The position numbers were made by a program, and so were the translations under genes. DNA of 63,162 nt from Gammaproteobacteria bacterium. Its GTDB lineage: Bacteria; Pseudomonadota; Gammaproteobacteria; Steroidobacterales; Steroidobacteraceae. The notes beneath the pieces are model-generated. The model was not told where the DNA came from and made no database searches. It saw only the letters and a program-made list of their open reading frames with translations. Every line of letters starts with the position of its first letter. The stretch's first letter is position 1. Shown here piece after piece: positions 9,522-19,881 of this stretch. Location: the NCBI GenBank assembly GCA_028293805.1, contig JAQGOC010000268.1, positions 1 to 63,162 on the forward strand, in the 5' to 3' direction.

Positions 9522-10781
9522 GTGGACGCCACAAGCTTTCTCGAATGGCCATTCTTCGCGCCTGAGCATCGCGACCTCGCGGAGCGCTTGAGCGACTGGT
9601 CAACACGTTATTTCGCGAATCGAAAGACGGCCGAAGATCGCGACTCTGTCGACAACGCCTGTCGGCAACTCGTGCGCGATCTGGGGCGCGCAGGTTGGAC
9701 GCGACACTCTGTTCCCTCGGTTCACCCCTTATCTTTGCAGTCCGCGGCTACGGCCCACGTCCGTAGCTCCGGTGTGCAGCCTCTGGGCGATCCGCCTGCC
9801 GCATTCGACGTGCGCTCCTTAGCGTTGATTCGTGAAACCCTGGCGCGACACGATGCTCTCGCGGACTTCGCTTTCGCCATGCAAGGGCTGGGCAGCGGAG
9901 CCATCTCGCTGGCCGGCTCGCCCGAGCTGAAAGAGCGTTATCTTCCTCGAGTAGCGGCGGGCGAAGCCATCGCTGCGTTCGCTCTGTCCGAGGCGGACGC
10001 CGGATCCGATGTCGCCGCGATCAAATGCCGCGCGCGACGCGACGGCGATTCCTACGTTCTGGACGGCGAGAAAACCTGGATATCCAACGGCGGTATCGCA
10101 GAGCTCTATTGCGTCTTTGCCCGCACGAGCGCTGCCGAAGTGCGCCCTGACGGAACCGTGTCAGCTCGAGGAATCAGTGCATTCGTGGTCGATGCAGGTA
10201 CGCCCGGATTCTCCATTTCCAGGCGCATCGATGTGATTTCACCGCACCCACTGGCCACACTCTCCTTCGAACGCTGCCGAATACCAGCCGCACATCTGCT
10301 GGGAGCCGAGGGAGATGGATTCAAGCTTGCGATGCGGACGTTGCACATCTTCCGCACCTCTGTAGCCGGGGCCGCCCTGGGTTTCGCGCAACGCGCGCTC
10401 GACGAAGCGCTGGACTACGCCGTCAAGCGCTCGATGTTTGGTAAAAAGCTGGCCGACTTCCAGCTCACGCAAGCCGCCCTCGCCGACATGGCGACGCAGA
10501 TCGACGCGGCTCGCCTCTTGACCTACCGTGCCGCATGGCTGCATGACACGGGCCGGCCTGCCGCCAAGGAGGTGGCCATGGCCAAGATGACGGCGACCGA
10601 ATCCTCGCAACGGGTAATCGACCAAGCGCTACAGCTGTTCGGCGGCCGTGGCGTCGTGCACGGCGAAATTGTCGAACGGCTGTACCGCGATATCCGCGCG
10701 TTGCGGATCTACGAAGGCGCCACTGAGGTTCAGAAATTGATCATTGGCCGCGAGCTTCTCAACATGGCAAAAGCAACATGA
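9522..10781 (+). CDS. Acyl-CoA dehydrogenase
   Basis: Predicted 419 residues from a GTG at 9522, preceded by the ribosome site GAGGGGGA at 9503-9510. An earlier in-frame start at 9411 would overlap the hydratase gene and adds unrelated sequence. The family signatures are [12 protein letters not shown] for FAD binding, [13 protein letters not shown], and the C-terminal [17 protein letters not shown] holding the catalytic-base region. Function: alpha,beta-dehydrogenation of a CoA ester in the beta-oxidation-like part of the pathway, with electrons passed to ETF. It overlaps the Rid-family gene by 4 bases (ATGA). Confidence 0.9.
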   Translation: MDATSFLEWPFFAPEHRDLAERLSDWSTRYFANRKTAEDRDSVDNACRQLVRDLGRAGWTRHSVPSVHPLSLQSAATAHVRSSGVQPLGDPPAAFDVRSLALIRETLARHDALADFAFAMQGLGSGAISLAGSPELKERYLPRVAAGEAIAAFALSEADAGSDVAAIKCRARRDGDSYVLDGEKTWISNGGIAELYCVFARTSAAEVRPDGTVSARGISAFVVDAGTPGFSISRRIDVISPHPLATLSFERCRIPAAHLLGAEGDGFKLAMRTLHIFRTSVAGAALGFAQRALDEALDYAVKRSMFGKKLADFQLTQAALADMATQIDAARLLTYRAAWLHDTGRPAAKEVAMAKMTATESSQRVIDQALQLFGGRGVVHGEIVERLYRDIRALRIYEGATEVQKLIIGRELLNMAKAT

Positions 10782-11191
10782 ACGCGAACGGATTTGAGAT
10801 TCTGCAACCGCGGGGCTGGCCGCGCCCCAAGGGTTACAGCAACGGCGTGGCCGCGCGCGGACGGCAGATCTTCATTGCCGGCCAGATAGGCTGGGATGCC
10901 GAAGAGCGCTTCGCGAGCCCCCACATGTCCGCGCAGGTGAAACAGGCGCTGGAGAACATAGTGGCGATACTTGCCGAGGCCGGCGGGCGCCCGGAGCATA
11001 TCGTGCGGCTGACGTGGTATGTCACGAGCCGCGACGAGTATTACGCGCAGTTGCGGGAGATCGGCGCAGCCTATCGCACCGTGATGGGGAAGCACTTTCC
11101 GGTAATGAGCGTCGTGCAGGTGGTGGCTCTCATGGAATCCGCCGCCAAAGTCGAGATCGAAGCTACGGCCGTCCTGCCGGAAGCGCTGTAG
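10778..11191 (+). CDS. RidA/YjgF-family protein lacking the deaminase arginine
   Basis: Predicted 137 residues with the chorismate-mutase-like fold of the Rid family: [19 protein letters not shown] at the start, and [10 protein letters not shown] at the end. In true RidA the residue before the final strand is an arginine (VARLPKD in E. coli). Here the aligned stretch reads VALMESAAK, so the arginine is absent. That suggests a Rid subgroup other than the imine deaminase. Some pathway-linked members are called 2-aminomuconate deaminases, and a role on an amino-cyclohexene CoA intermediate is possible. Translation is coupled to the dehydrogenase gene. Confidence 0.87.
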   Translation: MNANGFEILQPRGWPRPKGYSNGVAARGRQIFIAGQIGWDAEERFASPHMSAQVKQALENIVAILAEAGGRPEHIVRLTWYVTSRDEYYAQLREIGAAYRTVMGKHFPVMSVVQVVALMESAAKVEIEATAVLPEAL

Positions 11192-11205
11192 CTCACTGAC
11201 CGCAT

Positions 11206-12657
11206 ATGTGGCGGCCGCCTGAACGAATTCGTCATGACCCGCGCCCGGGTCCCTGGCCGAGCGCAGCTGAAGCGGCCGCCTCCCGCCTGTTCTCGTCTGT
11301 TGATGTGGGAAAAGTGCGATTGCGACAGCGCACCTGGGTACCGGCCATGGTCCCGTGGCGCGCGAGTGACGCAGGTTTTGTCACTCCCGACGTCCTCGAC
11401 TGGTACGAGTGCTTCGCCCGCGGGCGCCCCGGAGCGATTGTCGTCGAAGCAACGGGTATTCGCGATGTGCCCAGCGGCCCATTGCTACGCATCGGGCACG
11501 ATCGCTTCCTCCCCGGCCTGCGCGACCTCGTGCGCGTGGTGCGCGAGGCGAGTGGTGGCGAGACGCGCCTTTTCATACAGATCATCGATTTCCTGGCGAT
11601 CCGCCGCCGCCCCGATCCGGCCCGCTATTTCGCGCAGTTTCTGGCCATCACAGCCCGCCACCGCAGCGCATTTGGCCGTGCTGATGCCGAGGATGTACAG
11701 GTGCGCGCGTGGCTTCCAACTCTCGCACGCAGGGAGCTAGAGAGAGTTCTCGATGCACGCGAGCTGGAGGCCCTCGACTTCGGCTATCGAGAGCGCGTTA
11801 CCGACGTACACCTGCCGCAGATCCGCGACCTGCCGCTCCAGCTTCCAACCCTGTTCAGCGACGCCGCGCGCCGTGCCCGCGAAGCAGGTTTCGACGGCGT
11901 CGAGCTTCATTACGCTCACGCCTATACGATGGCGTCATTTCTCTCCCGAGTAAATTCCCGCGACGACGGTTTCGGCGGCCCCGCCGCCAACCGCGTGCGC
12001 GTTCCCCTGAATGTCTACTCACGCGTGCGCGCCGAAGTCGGGACGGACTTCGCGGTAGGGTGCCGCTTCCTTGCCGACGAGTGCATCGACGGCGGCACCG
12101 ACGTTGACGATGCGATCTATTTCGGCTGCGAGTTCGCCCGCGCCGGAATGGACTTCCTTTCTCTGTCGCGCGGCGGCAAATTCGACGACGCCAAGCAACC
12201 CAAGGTCGGCGGCGCCTCATATCCATATACGGGCCGAAGCGGCTACGAGTGCATGCCGTCCTATTACTCCGACGCGCACGGCCCCTTCGGTCGCAACCTC
12301 GAACCCACGGCCCGCATCCGCGCAGCGATCCGCGCGCAAAACCTGGATACGCCCGTAGTCACCGTCGGCGGCATCCACAACTTCGAGCAGGCGGAGGCCG
12401 CTCTCGAGAACAACACAGCCGACATCATCGGCCTCGCCCGCCAAGCCCTCGCCGATCCCGACTGGTTCCGAAAAGTGTCGAGCGGCCGTGGCAATGAGGT
12501 GCGCCTGTGTCTCTACACGAACTACTGCGAAGCCCTCGATCAACGTCACCGTCAGGTCACGTGCGAGTTATGGGACCGCGAAAATCTCGACGACCCGGAC
12601 GTAAAACGCTCCGCCGACGGCAAGCGTCGCCTCACTCCGCCTCACTGGACTCCCTGA
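11206..12657 (+). CDS. NADH:flavin oxidoreductase (old yellow enzyme family)
   Basis: Predicted 483 residues. FMN-binding TIM barrel: PAMVPWRASDAGFVT near the start, GVELHYAHAYTMASFLS with the His-containing active-site segment, and VGGIHNFEQAEAAL plus DIIGLARQALADPDW at the phosphate-binding end. A tail with CLYTNYCEALDQRHRQVTC follows, the kind of cysteine-bearing tail seen in a subgroup linked to CoA-ester degradation clusters. It starts 14 bases after the Rid gene and ends the operon. It may reduce a cyclic enone formed downstream of the monooxygenase/reductase; that is inference. The N-terminal 25 residues are poorly conserved, so the start may be further in. Confidence 0.85.
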   Translation: MWRPPERIRHDPRPGPWPSAAEAAASRLFSSVDVGKVRLRQRTWVPAMVPWRASDAGFVTPDVLDWYECFARGRPGAIVVEATGIRDVPSGPLLRIGHDRFLPGLRDLVRVVREASGGETRLFIQIIDFLAIRRRPDPARYFAQFLAITARHRSAFGRADAEDVQVRAWLPTLARRELERVLDARELEALDFGYRERVTDVHLPQIRDLPLQLPTLFSDAARRAREAGFDGVELHYAHAYTMASFLSRVNSRDDGFGGPAANRVRVPLNVYSRVRAEVGTDFAVGCRFLADECIDGGTDVDDAIYFGCEFARAGMDFLSLSRGGKFDDAKQPKVGGASYPYTGRSGYECMPSYYSDAHGPFGRNLEPTARIRAAIRAQNLDTPVVTVGGIHNFEQAEAALENNTADIIGLARQALADPDWFRKVSSGRGNEVRLCLYTNYCEALDQRHRQVTCELWDRENLDDPDVKRSADGKRRLTPPHWTP

Positions 12658-12754
12658 TCATCCCTGCAGAGCCTTGCCGGCCGCGCTCGATCTCCCACAG
12701 CCCGCAATGAGCGCATGCTGCTGGTTGCAACTTGCTCGAGAGCGCGAGGCGCCC

Positions 12755-13348
12755 TTAGAGCACCCACCGCAAGCCCGCGAATAACTCGTTCTGCAGCCGT
12801 TCATCCGGGGCGTTTGTCAGGGTGAACTTGAACCAACGGTAGCCTGCGAATGCGGTCATTCTCCGAAACAACCTGATTTCGGCGGACGCCGCGAAGTCGT
12901 AAGCGTTTCTTGCGGTGCCAAATGTCAACACGTCAGGTGAATAGAACGCCTCGGCGGCTACTGCGATACCGCGGCTGGGTATGAGGTCGTAACGGGCGCG
13001 GGCGCCGATCGCGAGTGCGAGCGCGTCGTTGTGGGGCTTTGAAAGTAACGCGGCATACACCTGTGGCCCAACCTGCAACCGCAGCCGCGGCAGCAGGTGC
13101 AGATCCGTATCCAGCATCAAGTTGGCCGACGCGACCAGGGCACGACTTTCTGCCAGGAACACTCCGTACCCGAGGTCGGACCTGGCCTGCATGACGCGCT
13201 TCTCGGTGTCATAGCGGAACTGCAGTTGCTGATCGCTCACCGCCGCCGATATCGAGGGCCTTGCCTCTGCGGGTGCCTGAGCCCAAAGCTTCTCGGCGGC
13301 CGACAACATCACTGTCAGTCCACAGGCAATTACAACGGTAGCGCGCAT
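12755..13348 (-). CDS. YfaZ family outer membrane protein
   Basis: Predicted 197 residues from the ATG at 13348 (MRATVVIACGL); an upstream in-frame start adds a cysteine-rich stretch and lacks a signal-peptide look. The N-terminus is a Sec signal peptide ending near LWAQA. The rest alternates hydrophobic and polar residues in beta strands (LGYGVFLAES, LMLDTDLHLLPRLRLQVG, FAGYRWFKFTL) and ends in an aromatic-containing strand, as expected for a small beta barrel of the YfaZ type. Its function is not established in the family. It stands alone between the catabolic operon and a decayed efflux locus. Confidence 0.75.
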   Translation of the reverse strand: MRATVVIACGLTVMLSAAEKLWAQAPAEARPSISAAVSDQQLQFRYDTEKRVMQARSDLGYGVFLAESRALVASANLMLDTDLHLLPRLRLQVGPQVYAALLSKPHNDALALAIGARARYDLIPSRGIAVAAEAFYSPDVLTFGTARNAYDFAASAEIRLFRRMTAFAGYRWFKFTLTNAPDERLQNELFAGLRWVL

Positions 13349-13409
13349 GTTCGTCTCCTGGAAGTAACATCGGCAGCGCCGCATGATTCGTGCCGTCAGC
13401 CGAGCTTCG

Positions 13410-13892
13410 TTACTGCGCGCTCTGCGGGGGTACTGCGGTGTGGTCCACCACTTGCGTACCGGAGGGTTTCCCGAGCGTCAGTCCGATCAACACCGGCATG
13501 GCCAGCAACACCATCGGATATTGGATCAGGAGGCCCGCGATGATGGCGAGGGCCAGGGGCTGCTGGATGGCCGATCCCTGGCCGAGGGCGAAGGCCAGCG
13601 GCAGCAGGGTGAGGATGGCGGCCAGCGTCGCCATCGTGATGGGTCGCAGGCGATTTCGGCTGGCCTGGCGCAGCGCCCGCCGCGGCGGCAGGGTGTGCCG
13701 CAACTCGGTGTACTCGCTGACATAGAAGATCGCCATCTCGGTAGCAATGCCGATGATCATGGTCATGCCCATGAGAGCGGTGATGTTGAGCTCCACCCCG
13801 GTGAGCCACAGGATGATGAACACCCCGGTGGTCGACAGCAGCAAGGTGGCGATGATGATGAGCGCCAACCGCAGCTGTTCATACAGCACCAA
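13410..13892 (-). pseudogene. RND efflux transporter, C-terminal remnant
   Basis: About 160 residues remain from a transporter normally over 1000 residues long. They contain the last transmembrane helices of a heavy-metal/multidrug RND pump: LIIIATLLLSTTGVFIILWL, the ALMGMTMIIGI segment with EMAIF, and RLRPITMATLAAILTLLPLA. Everything upstream of these helices is missing. The fragment directly follows the broken 5' part of a TolC-like gene, in a different frame, so one deletion probably removed the 3' part of the outer-membrane gene and most of the pump gene, including any adaptor gene between them. Confidence 0.85.
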
Positions 13893-13896
13893 GCCG

Positions 13897-14233
13897 TGGT
13901 ACCGGGCCCAGCTATGAGGAAACCATAACTGCCGTTGAGCACAGGATTCGGCGCGATGCCGGCGGCGAGCGTCTGTGCCTGGGCGAGGCCCCGCTGGGCG
14001 CGGGCGGCGACCAGGTCCGGGTTGTTACGCAGTGCCAGAAGCGCGACGTCGTCCAGGGTCAGCGCCGGGGCCAGCGGCTGCTCGCCGTGATTGAGCTGTT
14101 CGGTCTGGTCCTTAAAGGTGGCGCTCTTGTTCAGCGGCAGTGGCGCATAGGTGGCGCAGCCGGAAATCAGGACGAGCGTCAGCGTAGGCGCAGCGCGCAG
14201 ATAGTATTGACGAGCTGGGGGGATCAGCCGCAT
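13897..14233 (-). pseudogene. TolC-like outer membrane efflux lipoprotein, N-terminal remnant
   Basis: About 112 residues remain. They start MRLIPPARQYYLRAAP, carry a lipobox at VLISGC, then the LTLDDVALLALRNNPDLVAARAQ helix typical of the first repeat of outer-membrane efflux proteins. After GFLIAGPG the homology ends abruptly and the next bases belong to the RND remnant. A full family member has over 400 residues. The open frame runs on to 13763 but only as an antisense shadow over the pump fragment. Confidence 0.82.
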
Positions 14234-14554
14234 CGCTCCCGGAGCCTGGTAGTGGGACGATGCGAATACAGCAAATTACGTGCTGCGGGAGCTCCGCGCC
14301 AGCTTGGCGTGATCTACACAGCAACGCGTACAGAGCAAGCACGGCAAATTGACTGGCGCTTGGGGCGCCTGCGGGCCGCTCAAACTTCTCTCATGCAGAA
14401 CTCACGTCGTTCGCCGGCGCCTCTCATCGCCGGCGGTTTGCGGTAACCATACGGCTGGTACTGTCGGACGCGATGACGCCCGCATCGCACGACATTGCGT
14501 CATGCCCCCCAACATCGCGCGCAGCAATGGAAGCGGCGCGCGATGCTCATTGCC
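14234..14554. other. Intergenic region after aceA, with one hairpin
   Basis: No coding region is supported. CGCCGGCG at 14412-14419 is repeated at 14428-14435 with an 8-base loop; the 8-mer is self-complementary, so it can form a stem about 120 bases beyond the aceA stop. It may help end the aceBA transcript. There is no T-run. Confidence 0.4.
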
Positions 14555-15853
14555 TCAGGCCCGCTCGAACTGTTGTTCCTCGGTGCTGCCCACCAGCGCG
14601 GATAGCGACGACGCGCCACCCGCGACCGTTTGGGTGACGGCATCGAAGTAACCCGCTCCGACCTCCCGTTGATGCTTGGTCGCCGTATAGCCCTTCTCCT
14701 CGGCGGCAAACTCCGCCTCTTGAAGCGCCACGTACGCCGTCATCTGCTGCGCCTTGTAGCCGCGCGCGAGGTCGAACATGGAATAGTTGAGCGCGTGAAA
14801 GCCCGCGAGCGTGATGAACTGGAACCGATAACCCATGGCCCCGAGCTCGCGCTGGAACCGGGCAATCGTCGCGTCATCCAGCTTGCGCTTCCAGTTGAAC
14901 GACGGCGAGCAGTTGTAGGCGAGCAGCTTGCCGGGGAACTGCTTGTGAATGCCTTCGGCGAAGTGCTTCGCCTCCTCGAGATCGGGCTTGCCCGTCTCGC
15001 ACCACACGAGATCCGCATACGGCGCGTAGGCCAGTCCGCGGGCGATGGCCTGCTTCAGACCCGCCTTCACATAGAAGAATCCCTCGGGAGTGCGGCCTTT
15101 CGTCGTGTCGACAAACGGCCGGTCCCGCTCATCGACGTCTGCGGTCAGGAGATTCGCACCCTCCGCATCCGTGCGCGCTATCAGCACCGTCGGCACGTTA
15201 CACACGTCGGCAGCGAGCCGGGCGGCAACGAGCTTGCTCACGGCGTCTGCCGTGGGCACCAGTACCTTGCCGCCCATGTGGCCGCACTTCTTCGCGGACG
15301 ACAACTGGTCTTCGAAATGAACACCCGCGGCGCCGGCATCGATCATGTGCTTCATGAGCTCGAACGCATTGAGCACGCCGCCGAATCCCGCTTCGGCATC
15401 GGCCACGATCGGCTTCAACCAGTCGATGTCGTCGTTGCCCTCCGCGTGATGAATCTCATCCGCCCGCCGCAGCGTGTTGTTGATACGCCGGACGACAGCC
15501 GGCACCGAGTCGGCGGGATACAACGACTGGTCGGGATACATCTCGCCCGCGAGGTTGGCGTCCCCGGCAACCTGCCAGCCGGAGAGATAGATGGCGTCCA
15601 ATCCGGCCTTGACCTGCTGCATGGCCTGATTGCCCGTGAGCGCGCCCAGCGCGTTCACGAACGGCTTCTCGTTGATGTAGCGCCACAGCTTCTCGGAGGT
15701 CAGCCGGGCGATCGAATGCTCAACCGGAATCGTTCCCCGCAGGCGTACGACGTCTTCGGCCTGGTAGCCGCGCTCGATACCGCGCCAGCGCGGGCTGTCC
15801 CCCCATTGGCGGCGCAATTCGTCTGCAGTCGGAAGGGGTCGGTAAGCACTCAT
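14555..15853 (-). CDS. aceA: Isocitrate lyase
   Basis: Predicted 432 residues from the ATG at 15853 (MSAYRPLP), with GGAGAG seven bases upstream. It cleaves isocitrate to glyoxylate and succinate, the first step of the glyoxylate shunt. The active-site signature KKCGHMGGK is intact, as are [10 protein letters not shown] and [14 protein letters not shown]. Substrate-site residues appear in NCSPSFNW. Length fits the short bacterial class. It lies 28 bases after aceB in the same direction, forming an aceB-aceA operon. Expression is probably controlled by the divergent ScfR-like regulator at 17598-19145. Confidence 0.97.
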   Translation of the reverse strand: MSAYRPLPTADELRRQWGDSPRWRGIERGYQAEDVVRLRGTIPVEHSIARLTSEKLWRYINEKPFVNALGALTGNQAMQQVKAGLDAIYLSGWQVAGDANLAGEMYPDQSLYPADSVPAVVRRINNTLRRADEIHHAEGNDDIDWLKPIVADAEAGFGGVLNAFELMKHMIDAGAAGVHFEDQLSSAKKCGHMGGKVLVPTADAVSKLVAARLAADVCNVPTVLIARTDAEGANLLTADVDERDRPFVDTTKGRTPEGFFYVKAGLKQAIARGLAYAPYADLVWCETGKPDLEEAKHFAEGIHKQFPGKLLAYNCSPSFNWKRKLDDATIARFQRELGAMGYRFQFITLAGFHALNYSMFDLARGYKAQQMTAYVALQEAEFAAEEKGYTATKHQREVGAGYFDAVTQTVAGGASSLSALVGSTEEQQFERA

Positions 15854-15881
15854 GGGCACACTCTCCACACAATAAAATCGG

Positions 15882-17507
<1,626 letters not shown>

Positions 17508-17554
17508 GGGAGGCAGCATAATCCGCAAGCCGGCCGGAATTTGACTCCAGAAAA

Positions 17555-17575
17555 TTCACACTGTTAATTTCACAC
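17555..17575. promoter_or_regulatory. TTCACAC direct repeat between aceB and the scfR-like gene
   Basis: TTCACAC occurs at 17555-17561 and again at 17569-17575, a 14-base period, in the short gap between the divergent genes. Such a spaced repeat is a good candidate for the binding site of the XRE-type regulator encoded at 17598. No protein binding is shown by sequence alone. Confidence 0.5.
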
Positions 17576-17597
17576 CGAACCCACAGCAGGTACCGCC

Positions 17598-19145
17598 ATG
17601 CCGCCGCTTCTGCGCAAGGGCCATTTTCTCGGGCCCAAACTGCGCTCCCTGCGCAAGCGCAACGCGCTGACGCTGGAAGAGCTGTCCGCGCGCTGTATTC
17701 AGCGCGACGCCGCCACCGCACCGTCCGTTTCGTACCTGAGCATGATCGAGAGCGGCAAGCGCGCCCCCTCGCAGGACATGCTGGAACTGATTGCCGCGGT
17801 CTTTCAGCGCGACCCGGCCTGGTTTCTCGATGAAAGCGCCGACCTCGAGCTGTCGCTTCCGGCGGCGCCCTCGGGCGGCGCGACGCGAATTCCGCTGGAG
17901 CCGGCGTTTCTCTTCTCGAAGGACGTCCTGCAGGCGGCGATTCCTGAACTGCTCGCGCAAACGGGCACGACCGGCCGGCAGTTCGCTCACCTGCTCATCC
18001 GCTCGCACCAGGAAATGTCGCGGAACGACTTCCCCGATCTCGAGCGCGCGGCGGATAACGTGGGGGCGCGGCGCTTTCCTCTTTCGGGCGACGATCTCGT
18101 GGGCCTATGCAAACACCACGGCCTCGAGATCCGTTGGTTCGATCGCAAGCCCGTACTCGCCCGGGACAAGGATCGTGAGGTGCGCAGTATGGTGCGCTCC
18201 TTCTTCGAGGCGCCGGGGATCATCTATGCCAACCGCGCCCTGCAGTCCGAGCCGGCGCGCCTCAAGTTTGATCTGGCGGCCCATATCGCCCACAAGGTGC
18301 TGCACGGCGGCGATGGCATGAAGTCGGCGCATGCCACGGGCGGGGAGATGGGAGGCAGCCCGGAGGGCGGCTCGAGTGCCGCCGGAATGGATGCGCAGGA
18401 CGTTCTGCACGCGTGGCGCGACTTCGAATGCAGCTTCTTTGCAGGCGCCCTGCTGGCGCCGAGAGTCCCTTTCAGACGCTTCCTCGCGCGCGAGCGCTAT
18501 CGGATCGAGGCGGGCATGAAGCTCGAGCTGACACCCGCCGTCATCATGCGGCGAGTCACCAAAGTCTCGCCCTATCCGTACTGGCACTTCTTCGATGCCT
18601 ACCCGCCGGGCTATCTGCGCGCGGTGTATCGCGGCAACGGCATTCCGCTTCCCTGGGGCAACCTGACCCAGGTGAGCGATCCCTGCCCCAACTGGGCGGT
18701 GTTTCGCATGATAGACGGTCACCGCGGCGAGTCCGGATCGCAGATCTCCGTGCTGCGCGATGGTGAGCGCGCGTTACTTTATTGTTGCCACTCGATGCGG
18801 GTGCGCGACATGGCCGGAAATCCGCACGTGCTGTCGATCGGGGTGGATCTCGCTCCGGCACTCGATGCAAACGGCGTGCAGAGCGCCGATGTCATCGATT
18901 CCATCTTCGCGGAGTGCCTGCAGCGGCGCGGTGAAGCACGCATTCCAAAGGCCGCGCAGCAAGGCCTCAGCGCGGTGGCCAACGTACTCAACATCGCCTG
19001 GATCGAAGATGCGCTGACTCAGCCGGCACGCATCATCTGCCCACGAAGTACCCGTTGCCCAAGGTCCGACCGATGCGAAGGAGCCCGGCCGTCCCGTGCG
19101 CGGGAAATTGCGGATGTCCGCGACGAAATTCTCGGCCGCGACTGA
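17598..19145 (+). CDS. XRE-family short-chain fatty acyl regulator (ScfR/RamB-like)
   Basis: Predicted 515 residues. An N-terminal helix-turn-helix (residues about 12-75) has LRSLRKRNALTLEELSARC and SYLSMIESGKRAPS. The middle belongs to the ImmA/IrrE-like region, with AHIAHKVLHGGD where peptidase members have HExxH, so protease activity is not expected. The C-terminal DUF2083-type domain ends with several cysteines (ICPRSTRCPRSDRC). Relatives such as RamB control glyoxylate-shunt and propionate genes in response to acyl-CoA. Divergent from aceBA with a 78-90-base gap, which strongly suggests it controls that operon. Confidence 0.85.
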   Translation: MPPLLRKGHFLGPKLRSLRKRNALTLEELSARCIQRDAATAPSVSYLSMIESGKRAPSQDMLELIAAVFQRDPAWFLDESADLELSLPAAPSGGATRIPLEPAFLFSKDVLQAAIPELLAQTGTTGRQFAHLLIRSHQEMSRNDFPDLERAADNVGARRFPLSGDDLVGLCKHHGLEIRWFDRKPVLARDKDREVRSMVRSFFEAPGIIYANRALQSEPARLKFDLAAHIAHKVLHGGDGMKSAHATGGEMGGSPEGGSSAAGMDAQDVLHAWRDFECSFFAGALLAPRVPFRRFLARERYRIEAGMKLELTPAVIMRRVTKVSPYPYWHFFDAYPPGYLRAVYRGNGIPLPWGNLTQVSDPCPNWAVFRMIDGHRGESGSQISVLRDGERALLYCCHSMRVRDMAGNPHVLSIGVDLAPALDANGVQSADVIDSIFAECLQRRGEARIPKAAQQGLSAVANVLNIAWIEDALTQPARIICPRSTRCPRSDRCEGARPSRAREIADVRDEILGRD

Positions 19146-19151
19146 GAAGCC

Positions 19152-19778
19152 CTAATCCCCCAGCCACGCCGGCGTCCAGCGCATACCCAGGGAGCGCGCG
19201 CTTGTCTGTGCGCGGGCAACGGCAGAGTCGGCGCTTCCGTCCTCCAGCGCGGCGCGCAAAATAGGCACGTACACACCGGACGCGGCGGCGTGCGACTCGA
19301 TTACAGAGCCCAGCTCGATATCCTCACCCAACACGAAGTGGGCCTGAAAAAGGGCGCTCTGAAATGTCGCGAAGGCCGCAGGCTCATGCTCGCGAACCCA
19401 CTCCACGGCCGCCAGCGCCGGGCGGGAATACGGCAAACGCGTGGGCCAGCGCAACTCCAGCCCGCACTTGTGGGCCTCCTGTTCGAGAATTTCGCGCAGC
19501 GCTGCGTCCTGCGAGCCCATGGGGATACCCCCGGGCGGCACTTCAGGATGCAGTTGCAGCGGCAGTCCGATGACCTCCAATCCCTGCTCACGAAGAATTC
19601 CCGGAACGTCCTGCCCGACGTAGGAGAACGGGCATAACAGGTCGTACCAATACCAGACGACCCCGGCCTCCAGGACCCAACCGCGCTCGCCAGGCAGCAC
19701 GGTACCGGGCGCGGCCGGGCGCGCTGCGGGCAATGTCAGGAAGCGGTTCCATTTCTCTACCGCAGTTTTAGCAAACAT
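19152..19778 (-). CDS. DsbA-family thioredoxin-fold protein, short C-terminus
   Basis: Predicted 208 residues; the ATG is preceded by an excellent GGGAGGAGG ribosome site six bases away. It resembles the FrnE/2-hydroxychromene-2-carboxylate isomerase branch of the DsbA family, with WYDLLCPFSYVGQ near residue 45. The site is CPFS, so the second redox cysteine is missing, as in isomerase-type members. The chain ends at GMRWTPAWLGD, just at the cis-proline loop, whereas relatives usually continue for another 20-30 residues. It could be a slightly truncated gene. It converges on the regulator gene with a 6-base gap. No substrate can be proposed. Confidence 0.72.
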   Translation of the reverse strand: MFAKTAVEKWNRFLTLPAARPAAPGTVLPGERGWVLEAGVVWYWYDLLCPFSYVGQDVPGILREQGLEVIGLPLQLHPEVPPGGIPMGSQDAALREILEQEAHKCGLELRWPTRLPYSRPALAAVEWVREHEPAAFATFQSALFQAHFVLGEDIELGSVIESHAAASGVYVPILRAALEDGSADSAVARAQTSARSLGMRWTPAWLGD

Positions 19779-19881
19779 GCCGGACCTCCTCCCCTCGCAG
19801 CCTCACGGCCTTCCATGGGTGCTGACGACCAACCCGCCCGCAACACATTTTAAAGTTGTAGCGCCGACCCGGCGTCCCTCA

